Positions 28,243-35,812 of a stretch of DNA of 64,000 nucleotides are shown in pieces. A program made the position numbers and the translations under genes. Under the pieces are notes generated by a model. The model ran no database searches. It saw only the letters and a program-made list of their open reading frames with translations, and was not told the DNA's origin. The stretch covers positions 1,506,661 through 1,570,660 of the forward strand of contig NZ_CP016474.1 of NCBI RefSeq assembly GCF_001693255.1, in the 5' to 3' direction. The DNA is from Picosynechococcus sp. PCC 7003. GTDB taxonomy: Bacteria > Cyanobacteriota > Cyanobacteriia > Cyanobacteriales > MRBY01. Position 1 is the stretch's first letter. Each line of letters opens with the position of its first letter.

Positions 28243-29466
28243 ATGTTAGATCTAATTAAACTTGCGGGACAACTGCCAGATATGGGGGCGCACCTCCAGG
28301 AACAGGCCGCCACGGGGCGCGAACGAATCGAGCGGGGAATTTCTCTGCTCCAGGAAGCCCAGGCAGATTTCCAGACCCTCCAGGCCCACCAAAATACCTG
28401 GGGCGATCGCCTCATTTTTAACCATGGCATTCCCCTCGAACCCCTAGAGACCCGCATTCCCATTTCTCCCCCTTCCCAAGCCCACACGGTTTTTGCCACA
28501 GATGGCTCCCAGATTGCCCCATCCCACCACGAAATTGCCTATTGTTATTTGATTAATATTGGTCGGGTGATGCTCCACTACGGCCAAAGCTTGCACCCGT
28601 TGCTGGATCATCTGCCGGAAATTTTTTATCGCAGTGAAGATCTCTACACCTCCCGCAAATGGGGGATCCGCACCGATGAATGGCTGGGTTATCGCCGCAC
28701 CGCCTCCGAAGCCGAAGTGCTCGCTGAGATGGCCTGTAAGTGGGTATTGCCCCCTGGTGCCCACGGCCATATTCCCAACGTGGCGATGGTGGACGGCTCT
28801 CTGGTCTATTGGTTTTTAGAAAATTTGCCCGCCGAAGCCCGCCAACAGATTTTGGAACCCCTCCTGGGGGCTTGGCAACAACTCCGGGAAACCCGGATTC
28901 CGCTAATTGGCTACATTAGTTCAACCCGCAGTGTGGAGGCCGTCCATTTTCTGCGGCTCCAGGCTTGCCCCCACGACAAACCCGATTGTCAAACCCATTG
29001 CCTCGACGGCGAAACCAAGGAACGCAAACCGGAATTTCGCGACACCCTCCCCTGTCAAACCATTGAACCGTTGCGGGATAGCACCCTCTTTGAGCAACTG
29101 TTGCAACCCGGCGATCGCAGTGGGCTTTGGCTCAGTCAGGCCCGCATCTTAAATCAGTATCCAGAAGCGGATCAGGTTTGTTTTTGTTATCTCCATGTGG
29201 GGACGGAGGTGGCCCGGATCGAGATGCCCCGCTGGGTCGCTGAAGATTCTCAACTCCTCGATCAAAGCCTCGGAATTGTCCTGGGCCAAGTGCAAAAGGG
29301 GTTTGGGTATCCCGTGGCGATCGCCGAAGCCCATAATCAAGCCGTGATCCGGGGTGGCGATCGCGCCCGTTTTTTTGCGCTCCTCGAACAGCAACTCCTC
29401 AAGGCAGGCTTAACAAACGTCGGCGTCTCTTACAAAGAAACTCGCAAGCGGGGCTCTGTAGCTTAA
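28243..29466 (+). CDS. NurA-domain nuclease-like protein
   Basis: This 407-residue protein has the NurA core: FATDGSQI near residue 88 and AMVDGSLVYWF near residue 184, both supplying acidic metal ligands, and a C-terminal EAHNQAVI. NurA is a 5'-3' nuclease that works with the HerA translocase in archaeal end resection; no HerA gene is adjacent. A cysteine group is present at Cys242, Cys249, Cys253 and Cys271 (CPHDKPDC, CQTHC, LPC), which could bind zinc or an iron-sulfur cluster. A HIP1-rich coding sequence indicates a resident gene. It is 76 bp downstream of the SIMPL gene. Confidence 0.85.
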   Translation: MLDLIKLAGQLPDMGAHLQEQAATGRERIERGISLLQEAQADFQTLQAHQNTWGDRLIFNHGIPLEPLETRIPISPPSQAHTVFATDGSQIAPSHHEIAYCYLINIGRVMLHYGQSLHPLLDHLPEIFYRSEDLYTSRKWGIRTDEWLGYRRTASEAEVLAEMACKWVLPPGAHGHIPNVAMVDGSLVYWFLENLPAEARQQILEPLLGAWQQLRETRIPLIGYISSTRSVEAVHFLRLQACPHDKPDCQTHCLDGETKERKPEFRDTLPCQTIEPLRDSTLFEQLLQPGDRSGLWLSQARILNQYPEADQVCFCYLHVGTEVARIEMPRWVAEDSQLLDQSLGIVLGQVQKGFGYPVAIAEAHNQAVIRGGDRARFFALLEQQLLKAGLTNVGVSYKETRKRGSVA

Positions 29467-29480
29467 AAAATTTAAGATTA

Positions 29481-29948
29481 CTAAGGTAAGAATTTTTCCA
29501 ACCAACTCACGACATCTGGTATGTGATTTAATCCTTGCTGAATAAGGGAACGCGTCACAGTTTTTAATCCTTCTTCCGAAATAGTCTTTATTTGACGAGA
29601 AAGCCGATTCTTATCTTCTTCAGGCAAATCAGAATCAATGACTTTGCTCATCAATAAATTTTGGATAGTTTCATTATGAAGTTTGATTGTTATAGTCCCC
29701 AAGATTTCGGATAATCCTCCGTCGTCCTCTAAGAAATCTAGTCCTTTCGCTGTGATTTTTATTTTGTATAAACTAATTGGATTAACACCAATCTTATGGT
29801 ATTCTATCAACCCATGTTCTTGTAAATAGCAAAATTGAATGAGTTCACTGTCATAGTCAAATTCTTTAAATACATCTTGGCATGGGTAAGGATAATGACT
29901 TGCGAGCTTTTCCAAAATTTCCTTTTGACGTGTTCGATTTAGAGGCAT
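29481..29948 (-). CDS. Hypothetical protein with winged-helix-like N-terminus
   Basis: This 155-residue protein begins MPLNRTRQKEILEKLASHYP. The first 90 residues look like a winged helix (CYLQEHGLIEYHKIG then YKIKITAKGLDFLEDDG). The C-terminal half is predicted helical (LPEEDKNRLSRQIKTI, then a final VVSWLEKFL). Such proteins are common in mobile and accessory DNA. The frame extends to a TTG at 29984, but the ATG at 29948 is preferred. Base composition is more AT-rich than in its neighbours and there is no HIP1 site, suggesting transfer. The function is unknown. Confidence 0.8.
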   Translation of the reverse strand: MPLNRTRQKEILEKLASHYPYPCQDVFKEFDYDSELIQFCYLQEHGLIEYHKIGVNPISLYKIKITAKGLDFLEDDGGLSEILGTITIKLHNETIQNLLMSKVIDSDLPEEDKNRLSRQIKTISEEGLKTVTRSLIQQGLNHIPDVVSWLEKFLP

Positions 29949-30096
29949 TGATATTTGTCTTTTAACTAATTTTTTAAAATTCAAAGTCGTACTTAAAAAT
30001 TAACACTTTTGCCATTCAATTATTTTTTGAAATCCTAAAAATATTCTAGAATATTGCAGGATAAAGATTGTTTTTTGAAAAAATCTTTATTGCAAA

Positions 30097-30125
30097 TTCC
30101 AATGTTCTGTGAAAAAGCATACAAT
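30097..30125 (+). promoter_or_regulatory. Candidate lepB promoter
   Basis: TTCCAA (30097-30102) and TACAAT (30120-30125) are 17 bp apart. The -10 is good and the -35 weak. It lies about 105 bp upstream of the lepB ATG, leaving a leader of roughly 100 nt with no recognised riboswitch. Confidence 0.4.
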
Positions 30126-30229
30126 AAAGAAACAGTAACATTGGTTGTATGGGTAGGCACAAAGACGAGGCTAAAGACGTCCTATGCTTTGCCCGGTAAT
30201 TTTTTTAGTCACTTCTGCGCGAACCGATA

Positions 30230-30856
30230 ATGCCCGAAAACTCTCAATCTCCCGTTGAACCAACCAAAAAACCCAGCGGAACGGAACAACAGCACGAAGA
30301 AAACCCCTGGGTAGAGACCATTAAAACCCTTGTGACCGCTGGTATTTTGGCCATTGGGATCCGCACCTTCGTCGCTGAGGCCCGCTACATTCCCTCCGAG
30401 TCGATGCTGCCCACCCTAGAAGTGAACGATCGCCTAATCATCGAAAAAATCAGCTACCATTTCAAAAACCCCCAACGGGGCGATGTGGTGGTGTTTAACC
30501 CGACAGAAATTCTCCAGCAGCAAAACTACAAAGATGCCTTTATTAAGCGCGTCATTGGGATTCCCGGCGATACCGTACAAGTCAGTGGCGGCACCGTTTT
30601 TATTAACGGGGAAGCCCTCGAAGAGGACTACATCAACGAAGCCCCAGAATATGATTACGGCCCCGTGACGATTCCAGAGGATCATTACCTCGTCCTCGGC
30701 GATAACCGCAACAACAGCTATGACTCCCACTATTGGGGGTTTGTCCCCCGCGAAAAGCTTGTGGGGAAAGCCTTTATTCGCTTTTGGCCCTTTAACCGCG
30801 TCGGTATCCTTAACGAAGAGCCGCAATTTGCCGACGAAGAACCGATTACACCCTAG
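30230..30856 (+). CDS. lepB: Signal peptidase I
   Basis: This 208-residue membrane serine protease removes signal peptides from exported proteins. A single N-terminal transmembrane segment lies near residues 27-45. The catalytic Ser follows in PSESMLPTL, the catalytic Lys lies in AFIKRVIGIPGD, and the box E motif is GDNRNNSYDSHYWGFV. An N-terminal tail of about 25 polar residues is typical of cyanobacterial forms. It is 53 bp upstream of the ABC ATPase gene. Confidence 0.96.
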   Translation: MPENSQSPVEPTKKPSGTEQQHEENPWVETIKTLVTAGILAIGIRTFVAEARYIPSESMLPTLEVNDRLIIEKISYHFKNPQRGDVVVFNPTEILQQQNYKDAFIKRVIGIPGDTVQVSGGTVFINGEALEEDYINEAPEYDYGPVTIPEDHYLVLGDNRNNSYDSHYWGFVPREKLVGKAFIRFWPFNRVGILNEEPQFADEEPITP

Positions 30857-30909
30857 CGTCCCATCCCAGAGACCGCTAGGATATAGGGCGACTCCCTATC
30901 CCGGCAACC

Positions 30910-31674
30910 ATGAGTGAACCATCTCCTTTGCTGCAAGCATCAGGTCTCCATAAAAGTTTCGGTGGCATCCGTGCGGTGCAAAATGCTTCGATTACTGTGC
31001 CCCGTGGACAAATTACGGGTTTGATTGGCCCCAATGGTGCGGGCAAAACGACGTTGTTCAATTTGCTCTCGAATTTTATTACGCCGGATCAGGGGAAGGT
31101 CATTTTTAACGGCCAGGAAGTGCAGCATTTACCGTCCCATCAGATTGCGGCGCGGGGCTTTGTGCGCACATTCCAAGTGGCACGGGTGCTGTCGCGGTTA
31201 TCGGTACTCGACAATATGCTGCTGGCAGCCCAACAGCAAACCGGAGAAAACTTCCTGCGGGTATGGCAGCAGGGAAAAATTCGTCGCCAAGAAAAGGCAA
31301 ATCGGGAAAAGGCGATCGCCATTTTAGAATCCGTCGGCCTAGTCGAAAAAGCCCAGGATTATGCTGGGGCCCTATCGGGGGGACAACGCAAACTCCTGGA
31401 AATGGCCAGGGCTTTGATGAGCGATCCCCAGTTAATTTTGTTGGATGAGCCGGCGGCGGGGGTTAATCCCACCCTCATCAATCAAATTTGTGACCACATT
31501 ATCCGCTGGAACCAGCAAGGGATTTCCTTTTTAATTATTGAGCACAATATGGATGTGATCATGTCCTTGTGTAATCACATCTGGGTGCTGGCAGAGGGGA
31601 GTAATTTGGCGGATGGGACACCGGCAGAGATCCAGTGTAATGAACAGGTTTTAGAGGCTTATTTGGGATCGTAA
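30910..31674 (+). CDS. ABC transporter ATP-binding protein, LivG/NatA type
   Basis: This 254-residue ATPase has Walker A GPNGAGKTT near residue 41, the signature LSGGQRK, Walker B LILLDEPAAGVNP and the switch His in IIEHNMDVI. The DEPAAGVNP and the C-terminal AEIQCNEQVLEAYLG match the LivG subfamily, which energises branched-chain or neutral amino acid uptake (Liv, or the cyanobacterial Nat system) or urea uptake. No permease or binding-protein gene is adjacent, so its partners must be elsewhere. It overlaps surE by one base (TAATG). Confidence 0.93.
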   Translation: MSEPSPLLQASGLHKSFGGIRAVQNASITVPRGQITGLIGPNGAGKTTLFNLLSNFITPDQGKVIFNGQEVQHLPSHQIAARGFVRTFQVARVLSRLSVLDNMLLAAQQQTGENFLRVWQQGKIRRQEKANREKAIAILESVGLVEKAQDYAGALSGGQRKLLEMARALMSDPQLILLDEPAAGVNPTLINQICDHIIRWNQQGISFLIIEHNMDVIMSLCNHIWVLAEGSNLADGTPAEIQCNEQVLEAYLGS

Positions 31675-32357
31675 TGCGCGTTTTACTAACGAATGATGAT
31701 GGGATTGATGCCCCTGGGATTGCGACCTTGCAAAAGGCGATCGCCCCCCATGCCAAGGAAGTGGTGACGGTGGCACCCCAAACGCAAATGTCTGAATGCG
31801 GCCATCGGTTTACGGTTTATGCCCCCATCCCCGTCGAGCAACGGACAGATAATGCCTATGCCGTGGCGGGCACACCGGCAGATTGTACGCGCTTGGGTCT
31901 CACGCAGTTTGCGGCGGATGCAGATTGGGTGCTGTCGGGGGTGAATGCGGGGGGAAACCTCGGCGTGGATATTTACACTTCGGGAACAGTAGCGGCGGTG
32001 CGGGAGGCAACAATCCTTGGGAAGCGGGCGATCGCCTTTTCCCATTTCATCCAGCGGCCTTTGGAAATCGACTGGGATCTTGTCACCCACTGGACGGGGA
32101 AACTGTTGGCGAAATTATTGACCCAAGAATTGCCAGAAAAGCATTTTTGGAACGTGAATTTTCCCCATTTAACGGCGGCCTCTGACCCAGAAATTATTTT
32201 CTGTGAGCGCAGTACCGACCCGATGCAGGTCCGCTACGAAGCACGGGATCAACAGTTCCATTATGTCGGCTCCTACCCCGATCGTCCCCGGGCTGCGGGT
32301 ACCGATGTGGATGTGTGTTTTTCGGGAAATATTGCCGTCACCCAAATTGCGATCTAA
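31674..32357 (+). CDS. surE: 5'/3'-nucleotidase SurE
   Basis: This 227-residue phosphatase starts MRVLLTNDDGIDAPGI, with the metal-binding Asp-Asp pair, and contains the second family motif SGVNAGGNLGVDIYTSGTVAA around residue 82. SurE dephosphorylates nucleoside monophosphates and is linked to stress survival. It is translationally coupled to the LivG-type gene by a one-base stop-start overlap. Its stop codon interlocks with that of the convergent DUF4112 gene. Confidence 0.96.
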   Translation: MRVLLTNDDGIDAPGIATLQKAIAPHAKEVVTVAPQTQMSECGHRFTVYAPIPVEQRTDNAYAVAGTPADCTRLGLTQFAADADWVLSGVNAGGNLGVDIYTSGTVAAVREATILGKRAIAFSHFIQRPLEIDWDLVTHWTGKLLAKLLTQELPEKHFWNVNFPHLTAASDPEIIFCERSTDPMQVRYEARDQQFHYVGSYPDRPRAAGTDVDVCFSGNIAVTQIAI

Positions 32358-32836
32358 ACCAAGGCGTTAAAAATGACCTTCAGCAACCACAGGGTCAGCA
32401 AACCGCCCAAAAGAATCACCAAGGCGATCGCCCCCAAAATTAAAATCAGAGGACGCCAGTCAATGGGTGCATTGTCTAGGTCAGTCTGATCGGGCAAATC
32501 CTGTTCTAAAAGCTTTAAATTTGCTTCGTTGGCTTTCCAGGCCACATCAAAGAGATCCCCTGCCACGGGCACCGTACCGACAACGCTATCAACAAGAAGA
32601 TTGAGGGCCATTTTGACGAGGGTATCCTGTTTGGCTCCCAGTTTGGCCGCCTCGAAAATCAGGTAGCCAGAGAGAATCAAGCTCAGGTAATCCCCCACCG
32701 CTGGCACCAAACCGATGATCGGATCGAGGCCGATTTTGTACTTTGTCCCCGGAATGGCGATCGCACTGTCGAGTAGCTTACTGAGGGTGCGGATACGTTT
32801 TAACGTCTTCGGGTTTGGGGTCTTGGGGACAGTCAT
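32354..32836 (-). CDS. DUF4112 membrane protein
   Basis: This 160-residue protein has the DUF4112 core: LLDSAIAIPGTKYKIGLDP followed by IIGLVPAVGDYLS, and DSVVGTVPVAGDLFDVAWKANEAN. A C-terminal transmembrane helix lies near residues 130-152. The function is unknown. Its start overlaps the end of the upstream peptidase C15-like gene by four bases, a sign of translational coupling. Confidence 0.93.
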   Translation of the reverse strand: MTVPKTPNPKTLKRIRTLSKLLDSAIAIPGTKYKIGLDPIIGLVPAVGDYLSLILSGYLIFEAAKLGAKQDTLVKMALNLLVDSVVGTVPVAGDLFDVAWKANEANLKLLEQDLPDQTDLDNAPIDWRPLILILGAIALVILLGGLLTLWLLKVIFNALV

Positions 32837-33369
32837 GGGTCAGTGGGGCAAGCCAGAACATTGGGCAGCAGCCAGTGGAGCATGGTTTCAACATCCCGCA
32901 GGATTAACCGTCGATTGGCCGCCGTGATTAGGGGCACATGGAGAAATAGGGCCCGCGTTGGGGATTGTTGCCGCTGGAGATGCTTTAACACTTGAAAATA
33001 TAGCCCTTCACAGACAAATTTGCCGGCATCGTGGCTAATCTCTGTAAATTCTAGGGGAGCCGTGAGCGCCTGCAGATCCAAGCGTGTTTGTAACTGCTGT
33101 CCCTGATAAAACGCTTGGGATTCCACTGTGAGGCGATCACGTTTTTCGGCCATGCCACAGCAGAGCACCAGATCCGGCTGATAAGCGGCAATGGCTTGGA
33201 GGGTTTTTGCAGAGGCGATCGCCGTTTCCACGGGCAGATGGTGCAGAAATAAAAAATCCGCAAAAGCTAGCGGCCTCGCCTTGAGTTGACAGAGGAGATC
33301 ATCCGAGGCATTGGAGGTGTGATGTTCCAGCCAGGGCCGAAAGGAGGTGAGTAAAATTTTGCCGCGCAC
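32833..33369 (-). CDS. Peptidase C15 (pyroglutamyl peptidase)-like protein
   Basis: This 178-residue protein resembles pyrrolidone-carboxylate peptidases, which remove N-terminal pyroglutamate. It keeps the N-terminal strand KILLTSFRPW (GFxPF-like), the Glu83 region (LTVESQAF), the nucleophile Cys120 in SHDAGKFVCEGLYF and His144 in LFLHVP. The Cys-His spacing of 24 matches characterised enzymes, but the Glu-Cys distance and the overall length are shorter by some 25-35 residues. It is probably active or recently derived. It is coupled to the DUF4112 gene by a 4-base overlap. Confidence 0.85.
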   Translation of the reverse strand: MRGKILLTSFRPWLEHHTSNASDDLLCQLKARPLAFADFLFLHHLPVETAIASAKTLQAIAAYQPDLVLCCGMAEKRDRLTVESQAFYQGQQLQTRLDLQALTAPLEFTEISHDAGKFVCEGLYFQVLKHLQRQQSPTRALFLHVPLITAANRRLILRDVETMLHWLLPNVLACPTDP

Positions 33370-33372
33370 GCG

Positions 33373-34047
33373 TTACGAATTACTATTACTAAGTCTGTCG
33401 AGGCTATATTGGGCTGCTTCCCGCACTTGGGGATGATCATCTTTGACGAGGAACTTGACCGCCGCCAGACTTTTCTCGCAGGGGAGTACGCCCAGGGCTT
33501 CTGCGAGCCGTTGTCGCACCAGCCAATTTTCTGAGGAAACAAAGGTCACAAGACGATCCACAGTCTCCACTGCGCCAATTTCTCCCAGGGCAGCGATCGC
33601 GGCTTGTTCTAAAATCGCTTCCCCACTATCGAGGGCTTGGATCAGGGCATCTTTTGCTTCCGGACGACCAAGATTCCCCAGAGAAACCGCCGCACTAAAG
33701 CGCACTAACCAAGATGTATCTTCATAAAAAGCCCGTAACAACGGTTTTAAGGCCCGCTCATCCTGGAGATACCCTAAAGCGCCCGCCGCATCGGCCCGAA
33801 TGCCATAATCTGCATCAGTTTCTAACAGCTTAATCAAAATTGGATAAGACTCTTCTGTCTGCTTAATTCCTAGGGCAAAAACCGCCATCGAGCGAATTTG
33901 GAGCACCTCATCATCTAATACTTTTTTAATGAGAGGCATCGCTTCTAGGGGGGCTACATCCCGCAATTGGGCAAGGGCGACCATGCGATCCTTGGAGTTG
34001 TCACTTTCGAGTTGTTGGGAAAGTGTCGCTAAGCTAGGGTGAGACAT
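33373..34047 (-). CDS. HEAT-repeat protein, NblB-like
   Basis: This 224-residue protein consists of about seven HEAT repeats (units such as IRSMAVFALGIKQTEESYPIL, IRADAAGALGYLQDERALKPLL split at repeat borders, and LVRFSAAVSLGNLGRPEAKDAL). It has no signal peptide. Size and repeat style fit NblB, a HEAT protein needed for phycobilisome disassembly and chlorophyll turnover control; phycobilin lyase subunits are the alternative. The ATG at 34047 is used instead of a TTG at 34053. It ends 3 bp upstream of the peptidase C15-like start, so these three minus-strand genes probably form one operon. Confidence 0.85.
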   Translation of the reverse strand: MSHPSLATLSQQLESDNSKDRMVALAQLRDVAPLEAMPLIKKVLDDEVLQIRSMAVFALGIKQTEESYPILIKLLETDADYGIRADAAGALGYLQDERALKPLLRAFYEDTSWLVRFSAAVSLGNLGRPEAKDALIQALDSGEAILEQAAIAALGEIGAVETVDRLVTFVSSENWLVRQRLAEALGVLPCEKSLAAVKFLVKDDHPQVREAAQYSLDRLSNSNS

Positions 34048-34112
34048 AACCAAATTTTGTAAAAGTTCTTAATAAAATTGTAATCAAGATTCTCAGGATT
34101 TTTCAATAAACC

Positions 34113-34703
34113 ATGACTCACTCCCCAAATCCGGTGTTGTTAATCCACGGTTTTTTAGACCGCCACACCGTGTTTAAACCTTTAACCCGCTACCTTAGTC
34201 AGCAAGGTTGGGAAATTCATGCCCTTGATTTACAACCCAATGATGGCCGTCAAGCACTGCCCGTTTTGGCCAGTCAAATTGAAGCCTATGTGCACCAACA
34301 TTTTGGCGCGACCCAACGGTTTGATCTCGTGGGATTTAGTATGGGAGGCATTGTGACCCGCTACTATTTGCAACGGCTCGGTGGCAATCGACGGGTAGAA
34401 CGCTATGTGAGTATTTCAGCCCCCAATAATGGCACGTTATCGGCCTATGGTTTGCCCTTTCCTGGGATTCGTCAAATGCGCCCGGATAGTGAGTTGCTCC
34501 AGGATTTGAACCGTGATGTGGCCACGGCCCTAGAACCCGTGAAGGTTACCTGGTTATGGACACCCTTTGATTTAATGATTCTCCCAGCCAAGAGCACTAA
34601 GCTCCCCATTGGCACAGGGGTGCAGTTGCCCGTGCCCTTACACCCTTGGATGTTGTCTGACCCCCGTGCTCTCAAGGCGATCGCCAAGGCCCTGCAGCAA
34701 TAG
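34113..34703 (+). CDS. Alpha/beta hydrolase, lipase/PGAP1-like
   Basis: This 196-residue hydrolase has PVLLIHGFLD (oxyanion loop), the nucleophile elbow GFSMGG near residue 75, a candidate Asp in TPFDLMILP and a late His in PLHPWML. It is compact and lacks a lid domain or signal peptide, like the small bacterial lipase/triacylglycerol hydrolase relatives. The substrate is unknown. It is divergent from the NblB-like gene and convergent with the DHODH-like gene 6 bp away. Confidence 0.9.
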   Translation: MTHSPNPVLLIHGFLDRHTVFKPLTRYLSQQGWEIHALDLQPNDGRQALPVLASQIEAYVHQHFGATQRFDLVGFSMGGIVTRYYLQRLGGNRRVERYVSISAPNNGTLSAYGLPFPGIRQMRPDSELLQDLNRDVATALEPVKVTWLWTPFDLMILPAKSTKLPIGTGVQLPVPLHPWMLSDPRALKAIAKALQQ

Positions 34704-34709
34704 TTAACC

Positions 34710-35726
34710 TCAAAGCGTGTGTCGCTCTGGTTGGTAGGATTGAATCGCTCGCATGTATTGGGCGCGTTCAAAGGCACTTTCATCGGGACAATTAATCTGG
34801 CTCATGCTGCCCCGCAGTTGCTCCAAAGATAGATATTCATGTTCTTCGAGCCACTGCACCATTTCCGTTTCCATGGTTTCAATGTGTTGAATGCCGTGGC
34901 GTAATAAAGTGGCCACTAAAGCCGTTACTTTTGCCCCAGCCATTAACATTTTGATCGCATCGGTTCCCCGTTGAATACCGCTAGTCGCCGCAAAATCCAC
35001 ATCCAAGCGGCCATAGAGCATTGCAATCCAGCGCATCGGCAAACGCATATCCAACGGACTACTAAGGATTAAATTCGGGGTCACTTCTAGTTCTTCAATA
35101 TCAATGTCCGGCTGATAAAAACGATTAAATAAAACCAAGCCATTTGCACCATTATCGACGAGACGTTTTGCCATATTTGCCATATTGCTAAAGAACGGAC
35201 TCAGCTTAACGGCAACGGGAATATTTAAGTTTTCCCGCACCGTCCGCACAATTTGAATGTATTCATATTCCACTTCTGAACCATTTTTATTGATATCTGT
35301 CGGCACGTAGTAAATGTTTAATTCAATGGCATCGGCTCCGGCTTGTTCCATTAGTTTGGCCGTATGCTCCCATTCCCCTTGGTGGGAACCGTTAAGGCTA
35401 GCAATGATCGGCATTCTGACCATCGATTTGGCCGTTTGAATGTGCTCTAAATAGGCTTCTACGCCCACATGGAAAACATCAGAGGCATTTTCTGGGAAGT
35501 AATTTAAGGCTTCGGCAAAGGAGTCTGTGCCGTAGGTGAAATGGTGGTGGAGTTCGAGTTTTTCTTTGCGGATTTGTTCTTCAAAGAGGGAATGTAAAAC
35601 GACGGCTCCGGCTCCGGCATCTTCCATTAGTTTAATGTTGTCGATATCTTCGGTGAGGGGCGCGGCGGCTCCGACAATTAACGGCGATCGCAAAGTCAGA
35701 CCTAGATATTGTGTGGTTAAATCCAT
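34710..35726 (-). CDS. Dihydroorotate dehydrogenase-like flavoprotein
   Basis: This 338-residue TIM-barrel protein of the DHODH family begins MDLTTQYLGLTLRSPLIVGAA (conserved FMN-site start), then carries IIASLNGSH, AIELNIYYVP, AVKLSPFF and ATSGIQRGTDAIK. Members of this subgroup lie next to pyruvate:ferredoxin oxidoreductase genes in many cyanobacteria and are unlikely to be the housekeeping PyrD. It is 86 bp downstream of nifJ on the same strand, so it is probably co-expressed with it. The substrate is unknown; a pyrimidine or other redox role is possible. Confidence 0.92.
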   Translation of the reverse strand: MDLTTQYLGLTLRSPLIVGAAAPLTEDIDNIKLMEDAGAGAVVLHSLFEEQIRKEKLELHHHFTYGTDSFAEALNYFPENASDVFHVGVEAYLEHIQTAKSMVRMPIIASLNGSHQGEWEHTAKLMEQAGADAIELNIYYVPTDINKNGSEVEYEYIQIVRTVRENLNIPVAVKLSPFFSNMANMAKRLVDNGANGLVLFNRFYQPDIDIEELEVTPNLILSSPLDMRLPMRWIAMLYGRLDVDFAATSGIQRGTDAIKMLMAGAKVTALVATLLRHGIQHIETMETEMVQWLEEHEYLSLEQLRGSMSQINCPDESAFERAQYMRAIQSYQPERHTL

Positions 35727-35757
35727 GGTGGTTCTCCGGTAGATTAATGGTTTTATA

Positions 35758-35802
35758 TCCCCCTAAATCTCCTCACTAAAGCTCCGGCTTGTTAAGGGGG
35801 AC
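35758..35802 (-). repeat. Short repeat element, copy A (between nifJ and the DHODH-like gene)
   Basis: The segment is bounded by TCCCCCT and AGGGGGA, an inverted repeat. It contains a 26-bp core (35763-35787 and the adjoining base) that matches copy B at 39767-39792 in 25 of 26 positions, in opposite orientation. On the nifJ strand the terminal repeat could form a stem after the nifJ stop codon. Confidence 0.75.
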
Positions 35803-35812
35803 TTTTTATTGA

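Noticed and set aside
30150-30215. Possible riboswitch or small RNA upstream of lepB
   Set aside because: The sequence around GGGTAGGCACAAAGACG suggested pairing with the later TGCTTTGCCC, but the stem has mismatches and matches none of the riboswitch consensus sequences I can recall.
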